Part shown: piece by piece, positions 14,246 to 22,429 of the stretch
Numbering within the stretch: position 1 is the first letter of the stretch
How the letters are laid out: each line of letters begins with the position of its first letter
Assembly (NCBI GenBank): GCA_024655865.1
Contig: JANLFM010000014.1
Location: forward strand, 1,220-31,407
DNA length: 30,188 bases
DNA from: Caldisericota bacterium
GTDB taxonomy: Bacteria; Caldisericota; JANLFM01
Reading direction: 5' to 3'
Position numbers and translations under genes: made by a program
The notes under the pieces: generated by a model
Told to the model about the DNA's origin: nothing
Databases searched by the model: none
What the model saw: the letters and a program-made list of their open reading frames with translations, nothing else

Positions 14246-14561
14246 AAAGACCCACTGGGAAAAGGCCCTGGCTACAGGAGAGTATCGCGCCCCTTCCTTA
14301 GAAAAGGCGGGATTCATTCACTGCTCCCTGAAAACTCAGTTGATCAGGGTGGCGAACACCATTTTTCGAGGAAGGCGGGATCTGGTGCTTTTATGCATCG
14401 AGGAAGACAGGTTGGGGGTGCCGGTGCGCTACGAGAACCTGGAAGGAGGAAGCGAGCTCTTTCCGCACATCTACGGGCCTCTTCCCCTGGAAGCAGTGAG
14501 GGAAGTTCTCCCTTTCGAGCCGGACGAAAACGGGCTCTTTAAATTCCCGGAGGAGACTTGA
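14223..14561 (+). CDS. DUF952 family protein
   Basis: This is a 112-residue soluble protein. The pattern IYHIAEKTHWEKALATGEY, followed by GFIHCSLKTQLIRVAN and the closing HIYGPLPLEAVREVLPFEPDENG, is characteristic of DUF952, a small family with an ADP-ribosyltransferase-like fold and no settled function. It overlaps the flavoprotein gene by 23 bases and the next gene's start region, so the three are surely co-transcribed. The activity is unknown. Confidence 0.85.
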   Translation: MGIYHIAEKTHWEKALATGEYRAPSLEKAGFIHCSLKTQLIRVANTIFRGRRDLVLLCIEEDRLGVPVRYENLEGGSELFPHIYGPLPLEAVREVLPFEPDENGLFKFPEET

Positions 14562-14566
14562 GACCG

Positions 14567-15577
14567 ATGATGGAGGTCCTGAAAAGGATTGAGTCGGAAC
14601 CGGCCCTGCGCTGGAAACTGGTGGTGAATCTGGAAGGAAAGTCAGAGGATTCCCGGGAAGCCAGGGAGGCCTCTTTGGCCGTCTCTTGCTCTGAGATCGT
14701 TCGAACGCTTCTTTCCGAGCGGAACGAGGCCGGGAAAATTCCCCGCCACCCATACTCCAAGTGGACGGGAGCGCATTGGGTGCTCTCCCTTCTCGCTGAC
14801 CTGGGATATCCGAAAGGAGATGAGACCCTGAAGCCCTTGATGGAGCAGGTTTACGATTGGCTTCTGGGAGATTCTCACACCAGGAGAATCAAGGCCATTC
14901 AGGGGAGGACGCGGCGGTGCGCCTCGCAAGAAGGAAATGCCCTGTGGTATTCCCTGAAGCTGGGACTGGCTGACGAACGCTCCCTGGAATTAGCCAGGCG
15001 TTTGATCAGCTGGCAATGGCCCGACGGCGGCTGGAACTGCGACAAGCGCCCAGAAGCAGTAAATTCCTCATATCACGAGTCCCTGATCCCGTTGCGCGCT
15101 TTGATCCTTTACGAGCGAATCACCGGAGACCCCGAGGCCAGAAGGGCAAAAGAACACGCCCAGGAACTCTTTTTAAAGCGCCGACTCTTCCAGAGGCAGA
15201 AGGACGGCCAGGTGATGGACGAGCGCTTCCTCCTCATGCATTATCCTCCTTTTTGGCACTATGATATCCTGAGCGCCCTGAAGGTCTTCGGGGAAGCAGG
15301 TCAACTGGATGACCCTCGTCTGCGTCCTGCTCTGGAGATTCTGGAAGAGAAGCGCCTTCCAGATGGAGGATTCCCCGCCGAGGAGTACTTCTTTCACCAG
15401 CGCCAGCCTACCTTGAGCAGCTACTCAACGGTGAACTGGGGGAAATCGGGGCAAAGGGGCGGAAAGGTGAGAACCTCTAATGTCTTCGTAACAGCGGATG
15501 CTCTCTTCGTGCTGAAAAGAGCAGGAAGAGAAAAATCGTCCCTGGAGATGTCTCCCAATCAGGCCCGCAAAAAATAA
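14567..15577 (+). CDS. alpha/alpha-toroid (terpene cyclase/prenyltransferase-like) protein, function unknown
   Basis: This 336-residue protein shows repeated helical segments with QW-like motifs: WQWPDGGWNC near residue 150 and EKRLPDGGFPAEEYF near 263. Such motifs occur in squalene-cyclase, prenyltransferase and polysaccharide-lyase-like toroids. I see no DxDD catalytic motif, so cyclase activity is doubtful; these stand-alone proteins are usually annotated only as toroid or hypothetical. GGAGGAG at 14549-14555 favours the ATG at 14567 over a TTG at 14558. The last few codons and stop fall in a short repeat shared with 12047-12082, so its extreme C-terminus may not be native. Confidence 0.72.
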   Translation: MMEVLKRIESEPALRWKLVVNLEGKSEDSREAREASLAVSCSEIVRTLLSERNEAGKIPRHPYSKWTGAHWVLSLLADLGYPKGDETLKPLMEQVYDWLLGDSHTRRIKAIQGRTRRCASQEGNALWYSLKLGLADERSLELARRLISWQWPDGGWNCDKRPEAVNSSYHESLIPLRALILYERITGDPEARRAKEHAQELFLKRRLFQRQKDGQVMDERFLLMHYPPFWHYDILSALKVFGEAGQLDDPRLRPALEILEEKRLPDGGFPAEEYFFHQRQPTLSSYSTVNWGKSGQRGGKVRTSNVFVTADALFVLKRAGREKSSLEMSPNQARKK

Positions 15578-15586
15578 CAGTCCTCA
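15552..15586 (+). repeat. short degenerate repeat D, copy 2
   Basis: This is the partner of 12047-12082, with the shared core CCAATCAGGCYCGCAAAAA and AACAG(T)CCTCA. Here it supplies the last codons and TAA of the toroid-protein gene. Confidence 0.4.
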
Positions 15587-15641
15587 TTTTTTCTTCATAC
15601 AATCAGAATATGAGTCTTGAGACCGTAAGAAATTGAAAAAG

Positions 15642-16622
15642 ATGAGCCGGATTAAAGTCAGACCATTTGTCAAAGATGATTACGAGGTGCTTGTTGGCAT
15701 CTGGAACCAGATTTACCCTGAATATCCCTCCAGTATCCAGGAAGTGAAATACAATGACCAGCATGAGGATCCGCGCTGCAAGCACGCTCGGTTTATGGCC
15801 GAACTGGGCGGGGAAACGGTCGGTACAGGAGAATATTATCAATTAAGCGCCTGGTTCCATCCCCAAAAGTTCTACATTGACATCTCCGTAAAACCAGAAG
15901 TGCGTAAAAAGGGAGTAGGATCAGCGATATATGAGGTGCTCCTTGAAAAGCTTGCGCCCCTGGAGCCAATTTCTTTGCGCTGCCGGGTCAGGGAGGACAT
16001 GACTGAGGGGAGGGATTTTCTGGAGCACAGAGGTTTTGAGGAGAACTTCAGGGAGTGGGAATCAAGGCTGGAGGTCTCCACTTTCGATTTCCGCCCCCAT
16101 TCCGGGCTAATCGAGAGCCTGGAATCCCGTGGCTTTCTGATTAAAACCTACAAGGAACTGGAAAGCGATCCTGATCGCGATTCCAAACTGCACAAACTCT
16201 GGATGGAAATAAATGAGGACATTCCCTTTCCCGATCCCCCCACAACTGTGCCATTTGAGACATTTCTCGACTGGATGAGGTTCCCGGGCTGGTTGCAGGA
16301 TGGCTTCTTTGTTATGTTGTACGATGGGGAATACGTGGGCTTAAGCAACCTCTTGAAAAGCCAGGATGACCCTTCCGTAAGTACGGGACTCACAGGCGTG
16401 AGGAGAAAATATCGTAAGATGGGGATTGCTACCGCATTAAAACTAAAAACTGTGGAGTATGCCCGCAAATCTGGTTTCAAATACATCAAGACCTGGAATG
16501 CCAGTTACAATCAGGTAATGCTTCACATAAACGAGAAATTGGGATTTAAGAAGCAAGTCGCCTGGATATCCTACCTGAAGAAGCAAGCCTCCTTCTCGCT
16601 GATTATTCCGACTGCCTTATGA
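15642..16622 (+). CDS. tandem GNAT-family N-acetyltransferase
   Basis: This 326-residue protein contains two GNAT folds. The first (about residues 1-145) has the acetyl-CoA loop segment VRKKGVGSAIYEVLLEKL. The second (about 150-320) has VRRKYRKMGIATALKLKTVEYARKSG followed by NEKLGFKKQ. These are the R/Q-x-x-G-x-G/A motifs of the superfamily. The acceptor substrate cannot be read from sequence. The ATG at 15642 was preferred to an upstream TTG at 15633; neither has a clear ribosome site. The last residues (after SYLKK) overlap the convergent HEPN gene, which suggests both 3' ends were joined by a deletion. Confidence 0.85.
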   Translation: MSRIKVRPFVKDDYEVLVGIWNQIYPEYPSSIQEVKYNDQHEDPRCKHARFMAELGGETVGTGEYYQLSAWFHPQKFYIDISVKPEVRKKGVGSAIYEVLLEKLAPLEPISLRCRVREDMTEGRDFLEHRGFEENFREWESRLEVSTFDFRPHSGLIESLESRGFLIKTYKELESDPDRDSKLHKLWMEINEDIPFPDPPTTVPFETFLDWMRFPGWLQDGFFVMLYDGEYVGLSNLLKSQDDPSVSTGLTGVRRKYRKMGIATALKLKTVEYARKSGFKYIKTWNASYNQVMLHINEKLGFKKQVAWISYLKKQASFSLIIPTAL

Positions 16623-16849
16623 CCATCCTTCTCCCTCGGTCTGTACCCCTGGGAAAACATATACGCCCTGGATGTTTGGAGAACTGCATTATAAGCAACT
16701 ACAAAACACCAGTCCAGGCTTTTCTCCTGGAATAATTTTTGAGCTTGAGCCAGGTCCCTATGGGCAATTTCTAAAGAGCGCTTAATTTCTGCTTCGGTGG
16801 CCTGAAAGTGGCGAATCTTTCCTTCTTTAACCAAATCCTCAATGGTCAT
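16571..16849 (-). CDS. HEPN-domain protein, C-terminally truncated (toxin of a MNT/HEPN pair)
   Basis: This 92-residue protein reads like the front of a HEPN domain: AEIKRSLEIAHRDLAQAQKLF, DWCFVVAYNAVLQTSRAYMFSQGYRPREKDGHKAV. The RxxxxH ribonuclease motif is present as REKDGH. Normal partners of this type run to about 120-140 residues. Here the frame leaves the family pattern soon after HKAV and stops inside the 3' end of the convergent acetyltransferase gene. Its ATG overlaps the MNT stop, the usual arrangement for MNT-HEPN toxin-antitoxin operons. Probably inactive. Confidence 0.75.
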   Translation of the reverse strand: MTIEDLVKEGKIRHFQATEAEIKRSLEIAHRDLAQAQKLFQEKSLDWCFVVAYNAVLQTSRAYMFSQGYRPREKDGHKAVGIISEKEACFFR

Positions 16850-17429
16850 TCTCGATCTTCCCTTTAATATAGATTTTTTCTTCCCTGCAGATTCTCTCTA
16901 AGAATGGGTCGCCAGACTTAATCCGAGTTCGGAACTCCTGAGGAGTCATCAAGGTGTAGTTGATCTCTCGCTCTATCTCTCTTTCAATTTTCGAAATCAC
17001 GTTATGTAACTCTTTCTCCGAGATGCCCCCCACAACCATAAGGTCAATATCGCTTTTAGCTGTTTCCTCACCCTTAGCTACAGAACCGTAAATAAAAGCA
17101 ACCTCGATGGAAGAGAAATTTTGCAGTCTTTCTCTCAACGCATCTCCCAGCGCGATGGCGCCGTAAATGATTCGTTTCAGTTCATCAAAAAAGGGGAACG
17201 TCCTGTTTAATTTAAAGTAAAGCCGACCCCCCTCTTTGGAGGAAACCAGAATTCCGCCTTTCTCTAATAAGAGGAGTTCTCTTCGGACGGCAGTTAATGG
17301 CTCATCAATCAACCGTGCTACCTCACGTAAGTAAAAGCTTCTTTCCGGGTTCGTGAAAAAGAGCCGCAGCAGTTTTCTTTTTGTTTTGGAAGTGATTAAC
17401 GGCTCAAGAAAATAAACTGTCCCCTTTTT
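16839..17429 (-). pseudogene. winged-helix + MNT nucleotidyltransferase (antitoxin of MNT/HEPN pair) with lost start codon
   Basis: The frame is open from a TAA at 17430-17432 to the stop at 16839. It encodes a winged helix (EPLITSKTKRKLLRLFF, then SFYLREVARLIDEPLTAV) followed by a minimal nucleotidyltransferase domain with GSVAKGEETAKSDIDLMVVG, the GSx10DxD metal-binding pattern. Such antitoxins neutralise HEPN toxins by AMPylation. No ATG, GTG or TTG lies before the winged helix; the first is a TTG at 17312, in its middle, giving only 157 residues. The native start was apparently replaced by the repeat-like sequence at 17410-17473. It may be dead, or make a shortened protein. Confidence 0.72.
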
Positions 17430-17435
17430 TTAATC

Positions 17436-17473
17436 CAAGCAGTGGGGTTGTTGGATTGCAAGACCTGACCCCA
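17436..17473 (+). repeat. interspersed repeat, copy B
   Basis: CAAGCAGTGGGG, one GTTGTTGG block and ATTGCAAGACCTGACCCCA match copy A at 12202-12247. It ends one base before the stop codon of the M24 peptidase on the opposite strand. On the other side it adjoins AAACTGTCCCCTTTTTTT (17414-17431), where the MNT gene should begin. Both neighbours therefore lost or had rewritten their outer sequence at this point. Confidence 0.75.
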
Positions 17474-17474
17474 T

Positions 17475-18563
17475 TTACTTGGGGAAGTGGGTGAGAAGCA
17501 GGGGGCCTTCTTTTTCTACCACTACGCAATCCTCGATGCGCACTCCGAAACGACCGGGAAGGTAAATTCCTGGCTCCACCGAGAAGCACATTCCCGCTTC
17601 TGCCGGAGTGGAGTTTCCGGAGTAGACATAAGGTTCCTCATGTATTTCCATTCCCAGCCCGTGTCCCAGCCTGTGGATGAAGTATTCTCCGTAACCGGAC
17701 TTTTTAATGTGCTCTCGGGCAGCCTCGTCCAGAGAGCCGAGAGGGGTTCCCGGGCGAATTATGGAAAGGGCCTTAGCCTGAGCTTCCTTCACTATCTGGT
17801 AGACCTTTTGGAACTCCTCCGAAGGCTCGCCTAAAAAGAAAGTGCGCGTGACGTCGGAATGATACCCCTTGAAGACGCAACCGAAGTCTATCAAAAGGGG
17901 CTCGCCAACTTGCAATTTGCGTGGGCCCGTCTGGTGGTGCGGGACAGCGCTGTGGGGACCCGAGGCCACGATAGGGATGGAGGGGTCAGCGACCGCCCCC
18001 CGCCTCATGATCTCTGTAATCATGAAGGAGGCCACCTCGAGCTCGCTCATTCCGGGTTTTGCGAATTCCCTGACTTCTTTAAGGACTTCATCGGCTATCG
18101 CTCCGGAAGCTTTCAGGAGCTCGACTTCCTCCTGGTTCTTAATCTGGCGTAGGCGTTTTATGGAGTCCTCGTTGAAAAGGATCAAGTCCAGGGGCAAATT
18201 CTTTGCCAGAGCCAGGATCAGGTACCCGGGAGTTCCCCGGTCCGCGGCCAGGGGAAGACCCGGGGAGAGCCTCTTGAGCTCACCCTGAACCAAAACTACA
18301 GGGTCCTGGCCATCTTCCCAGACCAGAAGATCAAAAAGGGAACTTAAATGGGAAAATTCCTGCTCGCTCAATTTAGGAACAATCAAATGCGTCTTCCCTT
18401 CCTGCGGTATGGAAAGGAGCGTCAGGCGCTCTATAGCGAGCGGGCGCACCCCGGTGAGATAGGCCAGGTTGTCCAGGGAGCAGACGAATTGAAGACCAAA
18501 CCCCTTAGCTTCGAGGAATTCCTGGATGAAACGGATTCTATCTTTTATTTTCTCCTTATCCAT
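17475..18563 (-). CDS. M24-family Xaa-Pro aminopeptidase
   Basis: This 362-residue pita-bread metallopeptidase has a creatinase-like N-domain (residues 1-130) and a C-terminal catalytic domain. The five metal ligands are in place: Asp226 (LLIDFGC), Asp237 (HSDVTRTF), His301 (HRLGHGLGMEIHE), Glu330 (SVEPGIYLPG) and Glu344 (RIEDCVVV). It removes N-terminal residues preceding proline and helps recycle peptides. AGGAAAGGA lies shortly before its ATG. Its stop codon directly abuts repeat copy B; the product still looks full length (family about 350-365). Confidence 0.92.
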   Translation of the reverse strand: MDKEKIKDRIRFIQEFLEAKGFGLQFVCSLDNLAYLTGVRPLAIERLTLLSIPQEGKTHLIVPKLSEQEFSHLSSLFDLLVWEDGQDPVVLVQGELKRLSPGLPLAADRGTPGYLILALAKNLPLDLILFNEDSIKRLRQIKNQEEVELLKASGAIADEVLKEVREFAKPGMSELEVASFMITEIMRRGAVADPSIPIVASGPHSAVPHHQTGPRKLQVGEPLLIDFGCVFKGYHSDVTRTFFLGEPSEEFQKVYQIVKEAQAKALSIIRPGTPLGSLDEAAREHIKKSGYGEYFIHRLGHGLGMEIHEEPYVYSGNSTPAEAGMCFSVEPGIYLPGRFGVRIEDCVVVEKEGPLLLTHFPK

Positions 18564-18724
18564 GCTTATTCCTTTCCTAAGATTTACGGAAATATTTTAA
18601 CGCAACCCCTTAAGCGTTTTTGGGGAAAACATATCTATCCGAGGGGCTTCTTAAAATCTACTTTCCAAGACCCCGGCTCGCTTGGGAGCCCTCTTTTTAA
18701 TTTAGGAGTGGAGAACCAAGTCCT

Positions 18725-18745
18725 AAAAAAGCGTAAACGCCCTTT
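18725..18745 (-). terminator. weak intrinsic terminator after the flavodoxin gene
   Basis: On the minus strand AAAGGGCG, a TTTA loop and CGCTTTTTT form a short stem with G-T pairs running into a T-run, three bases past the flavodoxin stop. It is small, so the call is tentative. It would separate the flavodoxin transcript from the peptidase gene downstream. Confidence 0.35.
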
Positions 18746-18747
18746 GA

Positions 18748-19203
18748 TTATTTCCTTTCAAGGATCTCCTTTAATTTTTTACCCCAATTTAAAGCCCGCT
18801 CCAATTCCCCATCCTTTAATGGGCCTTTGGAACCAACAACAAAGAACGCCTCGGGAGGAGAAATCATCATACCACCCTTTTCTTTCAAAGTTGCCGCGAT
18901 CCTCGGGGAGGCATAACCGAATACACGGGCAATTAAAATTGAGGATCTGGTATCGAAAGCCGCAAAACTTGTCCCTTGAATTGAGGAGCCAGGAATATTC
19001 TTAAGAAAATCCTGCACCGCGGGTGTAGGCCTTCCTCCATGGGTAGGGGAGCCGACAATCAAAAGTCCTGCCCCCTCGACTTCCGACAGGTTTATCTGGG
19101 TTACCTTTGAGACCCTCGCTTCACCGATGAAAGCCTGACCGATTGCCTCCGCGATCTTCTGGGTGTTCCCGTAAAGGGAATCATAGAGCACAAAAACCTT
19201 CAT
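18748..19203 (-). CDS. flavodoxin
   Basis: This 151-residue flavodoxin-like electron carrier starts MKVFVLYDSLYGNTQKIAEA, containing the FMN phosphate-binding loop. It continues with LIVGSPTHGGRPTPAVQDFL and a conserved AAFDTR segment. The start at 19203 (AAAGGAG upstream) is preferred to an in-frame extension to 19311 that adds non-conserved residues. It probably serves a redox enzyme elsewhere; no reductase partner is adjacent. It is transcribed away from the ABC export operon. Confidence 0.87.
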   Translation of the reverse strand: MKVFVLYDSLYGNTQKIAEAIGQAFIGEARVSKVTQINLSEVEGAGLLIVGSPTHGGRPTPAVQDFLKNIPGSSIQGTSFAAFDTRSSILIARVFGYASPRIAATLKEKGGMMISPPEAFFVVGSKGPLKDGELERALNWGKKLKEILERK

Positions 19204-19449
19204 TTGTTTACTACTCCTTTCCCCCACATGGTATTGACCGACCTCTTTTGGGTAGTGTCTTTCCCCGCTCAATGATGAGGGTTTTTTCTTTTTCTGTCCA
19301 TTTCCAAGCATAAAGGCATTCTCGGGGGTAATTTTCCCAAACCGGGTTCCCAGTGATTTTTCTTTTTGGAACCTGAAAAGCCCAACCTTTGAGGATTTGC
19401 CAAAGGACGGGGCAGATAATGAAGAGGGGATGTTAGGATTTCAATTTGA
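19204..19449. other. intergenic region between flavodoxin and ABC export operon
   Basis: I see no credible gene here. It must hold the flavodoxin promoter on the minus strand, but no convincing -35/-10 pair stands out. A 6-bp inverted repeat, GGTTCC and GGAACC separated by a T-rich loop near 19345-19375, is the only structure noticed. Confidence 0.5.
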
Positions 19450-19465
19450 ATGACTTGACAGTCAT
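19450..19465. promoter_or_regulatory. TetR-type operator, site 1
   Basis: ATGACT, TGAC, AGTCAT is a perfect 6+6 inverted repeat that contains the -35 box TTGACA (19455-19460). It abuts site 2 with no gap. The TetR gene at the end of the operon is the obvious candidate to bind it. Confidence 0.75.
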
Positions 19466-19484
19466 ATGACTCGTTAGTCATAAT
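19455..19484 (+). promoter_or_regulatory. promoter of the ABC export operon
   Basis: TTGACA at 19455-19460 and CATAAT at 19479-19484 (five of six) are separated by 18 bases. Transcription should begin near 19491, shortly before the AAAGGAGGT ribosome site and the ATG at 19508. Both boxes are covered by or touch the operators, so the promoter should be shut when the repressor is bound. Confidence 0.7.
19466..19481. promoter_or_regulatory. TetR-type operator, site 2
   Basis: ATGACT, CGTT, AGTCAT has the same arms as site 1. It fills the promoter spacer and touches the -10 box. The two 16-bp sites lie exactly head to tail, a 32-bp array that could hold two dimers. Confidence 0.75.
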
Positions 19485-19507
19485 AGGGGGAAAGAAAGGA
19501 GGTCTTT

Positions 19508-20206
19508 ATGTTTATCGAAGTCGTTGGCGTCTCCAAGAACTACCAGGTGGGGGAAGTGAAGATCTGCGCCTTAAAGGACCTTTCCCTCAACCTGGATAAG
19601 GGCGCGCTCTACGTGATCCTTGGCCCATCAGGTTCCGGAAAGACCACCCTTTTAAACATCCTCGGCGGCCTGGATTCCCCCGATAAAGGAAAAGTGATCG
19701 TGGATGGGGAAGACATTACTGCCCTAGACCCCAAAGGGCTGACCCTCTACCGGAGGAAGAAGGTGGGTTTCGTCTTCCAGTTCTACAACCTCGTCAGTTC
19801 CCTCACGGTTTTGGAGAACGTGCTCTCCACAAAATACCTTTCCACGGATGGCCTGGATCCCGAAGAGGTCCTGAAAACCATGGGAGTCTGGGAGCACAGG
19901 GCCAAGTTCCCCTTTGAGCTTTCAGGAGGGGAGCAGCAGAGGGTGGCGATCGCCCGGGCCGTAGTAAAGAACCCCGCATTGATTCTCTGTGATGAGCCCA
20001 CGGGCGCTCTGGATTTTGAAAACGCCAAGAAGGTTCTGGAACTTCTTGAGGACGTGAACAGGAAGTTCGGGACCACAATCATCATCGCCACTCACAATGT
20101 TGCTGTATCGAGGATGTCCTCCAAAATCATGCGCCTGAGGAGCGGAGAGCTTGTGGAGTTCGCGGAAAACCCCCATCCTGTGCCCGCGAAGGAGGTCTCC
20201 TGGTGA
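19508..20206 (+). CDS. ABC exporter ATP-binding protein (MacB/LolD-like)
   Basis: This 232-residue ABC ATPase has Walker A GPSGSGKTT (residues 39-47), a Q-loop in FVFQFYNLV, the signature LSGGEQQRVAIARA and Walker B LILCDEPTGALD, ending with the H-loop ATHN. It belongs to the MacB/LolD/FtsE group that pairs with FtsX-type permeases and exports peptides, drugs or lipoproteins, or drives mechanotransmission. The stop overlaps the permease start by four bases. It is the first gene of a TetR-regulated operon. Confidence 0.93.
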   Translation: MFIEVVGVSKNYQVGEVKICALKDLSLNLDKGALYVILGPSGSGKTTLLNILGGLDSPDKGKVIVDGEDITALDPKGLTLYRRKKVGFVFQFYNLVSSLTVLENVLSTKYLSTDGLDPEEVLKTMGVWEHRAKFPFELSGGEQQRVAIARAVVKNPALILCDEPTGALDFENAKKVLELLEDVNRKFGTTIIIATHNVAVSRMSSKIMRLRSGELVEFAENPHPVPAKEVSW

Positions 20207-22419
20207 TGCTTCAGAAAATTCCCTGGCGGATAATTAAAAGGAATAAGTCCCAATTTCTGGGGATCATCCTTCTCGTGTTTTTGGCTTCCTTCGCCTACTC
20301 CCTTTTTAGCATTCTGATTACCAATGTGGACCTCAATTACCAGCACTTCGTTAATGAGTCCAACCAAGAAACCTTTCACTTCATTACGCTTTCCCCGGTG
20401 AATACGGAAGAGATTTCCCAAAAGTACGGGATCGATCTTGAGGAGAGGTATTCCTGGGACTACGACTTCGGGGATAAAACCCTGCGCATCTTCAGCATCT
20501 CGGAGAAGGTGAACAAGCCCCTGGTCTCAGAGGGAACGCTTCCTTTAAATCAGGAAATCGCCATTGACCCCAACTTTGCTCAGGCCAACGGTCTGAAAGT
20601 GGGAGACAATTTTCAGATTCAAGATAAAATGTTCCGGATTTCTGGTTTTATCTATCTTCCGGACTACATCTACATCATCAAAAACGATACGGACTTTCTG
20701 AACGATCCCCAGCACTTCGGCATCGCTGTGATGAATCTCGATGACCTTAAACCTTACCTCTCTCTTCCGTATCACTATTACATGGCCAGGGGAGAAGGAG
20801 AGAACTGGGATAACCTGAAGGCGGAATTGAATTCTAAATACAGGCTCCTTTCCTTCCAGGAAAAGTGGGACAACTTCCGGATCATCACCACAGAAAAGAA
20901 GATGGAAAGTGCCAGGCCCATGGCCTACTTGATCTCCTCCATCATTCTTACGATCTCCTCCATTCTCCTTTTCATCGTCTTGAGGAGGCTGATCAATTCC
21001 ATGCACGCGGAAATCGGGACTCTGTACGCTCTGGGTTACAACGAGAGGGAGATCACAAATGTCTACCTGAAATTCCCGATCCTCACCTGGCTTCTGGGCG
21101 CCATCCCCGGAGGAATACTGGGCTTTCTCCTCGCCGATCCCTTCATCAAGTTCTACATTTCTTTCCTGAGCGTCCCGGTAGTAGAAAGGTTCTTTCCCTT
21201 GGCAGACCTTTTGATCGCAGTCCTTCTTCCCTTCGTTTTCATGATCCCTGCAGGGTACCTGGCGATCTCGAGCCTCCTAAAGAGAAGGGTAGTGGAAATA
21301 ATCAAGGGGGAAGCGGAAAAAGGGTTCAAGCAAAAGTTCAGGTTCGCGTTCTTGGACCGCTTCTCCTTCAGAAGGAGGCTGATGCTCAAGCAGGGACTGC
21401 TTCACCTTTCGCGGGAACTGGTGTTGATTCTGGGGGTGGCTTTCGCCACGCTGATTTTGCTTTATGGGGTCTCTGCCGCAGCCTCTCTGAATAATATGGT
21501 GAACGATACTTACCAGAACATCTTCAAATACAACTACATGTACCTTTTCAACAACTTTCAGCGAGAAAACAATTATCCGGAGGCAGAAAGGTTCACCATC
21601 CTTCCCTTTACCCTGGAGGGGACAAAGACCAAGGTCCCCCTCTACGGAATTGAGCAGAATTCTCGAATGATCGCTGTGAGGGGAACAAACGGGGAGAGGA
21701 TGAAATTAGAAGGACTGATCATTACCAGATCCCTGGCGGATAAGCTCTCCCTGAAGGAAGGGGATGTCCTCAATTTGGTAAGCAACCTGGACGGCAAGAA
21801 GTTCAGTTTGAAAGTGAGCGGGATCGCGGACATGTACGTGGGTAACAGCGGGTACATGAACCTCGAGGAATTCAACCGGACCTTTGGCATCGAAGAGGGG
21901 GCCTTCCTGGGGCTTTTTTCTCCGAGTAAACTGGACATTCCCCAGAACGCTCTCCTTTCCTCCATGGATAAGGAATACGTGATCAAGGTCTTTAGGGACA
22001 GCGCTTCCACCATTGAGCAGATGATCAGGGTTATGGGCTTGATCTCCTTTTTCCTCTCCCTGACCATCATCTACGTTCTTTCCTCGCTCACCATCGCGGA
22101 AAACAGGAAACCCCTGGGCATCTTCAAAATCCTGGGATACAAGGACGGCGAGCTCTCCTCTATCCTTTTGGGCTTCAACAACATCTCCTTCCTCGTCGGT
22201 TTCCTCCTGGGAATCCCCCTTTACAACTTCCTGATGAAGATGGTGATGAACCAGGTTCTGAGGGATATGGATTTTTCCCTGAACATGAGGGCTGATTTCC
22301 AGAGCATCCTGATCACTTTCCTCGTGCTTCTTTTGGCCTTCGTCCTCTCCAAGTACCTGGGAAGGAGGAAGATCTACTCCATTTCTCCCAGCGTGATCCT
22401 GAAAGAGCAGATGGAGTGA
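20203..22419 (+). CDS. FtsX-type ABC exporter permease
   Basis: This 738-residue membrane protein has two FtsX/MacB modules. A first transmembrane helix (about 17-39) is followed by a large extracytoplasmic domain (about 40-235), a three-helix FtsX core (about 240-370), a further helix near 405-430, a second outside domain, and a last three-helix core (about 610-735). The coupling segment MHAEIGTLYALGYNEREI is typical of the family. The duplicated architecture is like Gram-positive-type exporters in which one polypeptide carries both permease halves. The substrate is unknown. It shares its promoter with the ATPase and the TetR gene. Confidence 0.9.
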   Translation: MMLQKIPWRIIKRNKSQFLGIILLVFLASFAYSLFSILITNVDLNYQHFVNESNQETFHFITLSPVNTEEISQKYGIDLEERYSWDYDFGDKTLRIFSISEKVNKPLVSEGTLPLNQEIAIDPNFAQANGLKVGDNFQIQDKMFRISGFIYLPDYIYIIKNDTDFLNDPQHFGIAVMNLDDLKPYLSLPYHYYMARGEGENWDNLKAELNSKYRLLSFQEKWDNFRIITTEKKMESARPMAYLISSIILTISSILLFIVLRRLINSMHAEIGTLYALGYNEREITNVYLKFPILTWLLGAIPGGILGFLLADPFIKFYISFLSVPVVERFFPLADLLIAVLLPFVFMIPAGYLAISSLLKRRVVEIIKGEAEKGFKQKFRFAFLDRFSFRRRLMLKQGLLHLSRELVLILGVAFATLILLYGVSAAASLNNMVNDTYQNIFKYNYMYLFNNFQRENNYPEAERFTILPFTLEGTKTKVPLYGIEQNSRMIAVRGTNGERMKLEGLIITRSLADKLSLKEGDVLNLVSNLDGKKFSLKVSGIADMYVGNSGYMNLEEFNRTFGIEEGAFLGLFSPSKLDIPQNALLSSMDKEYVIKVFRDSASTIEQMIRVMGLISFFLSLTIIYVLSSLTIAENRKPLGIFKILGYKDGELSSILLGFNNISFLVGFLLGIPLYNFLMKMVMNQVLRDMDFSLNMRADFQSILITFLVLLLAFVLSKYLGRRKIYSISPSVILKEQME

Positions 22420-22429
22420 GGGAAATAAA

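Noticed and set aside
18348-19004. 218-codon plus-strand ORF across the peptidase-flavodoxin gap
   Set aside because: It overlaps two well-supported minus-strand genes and has shadow-like composition.
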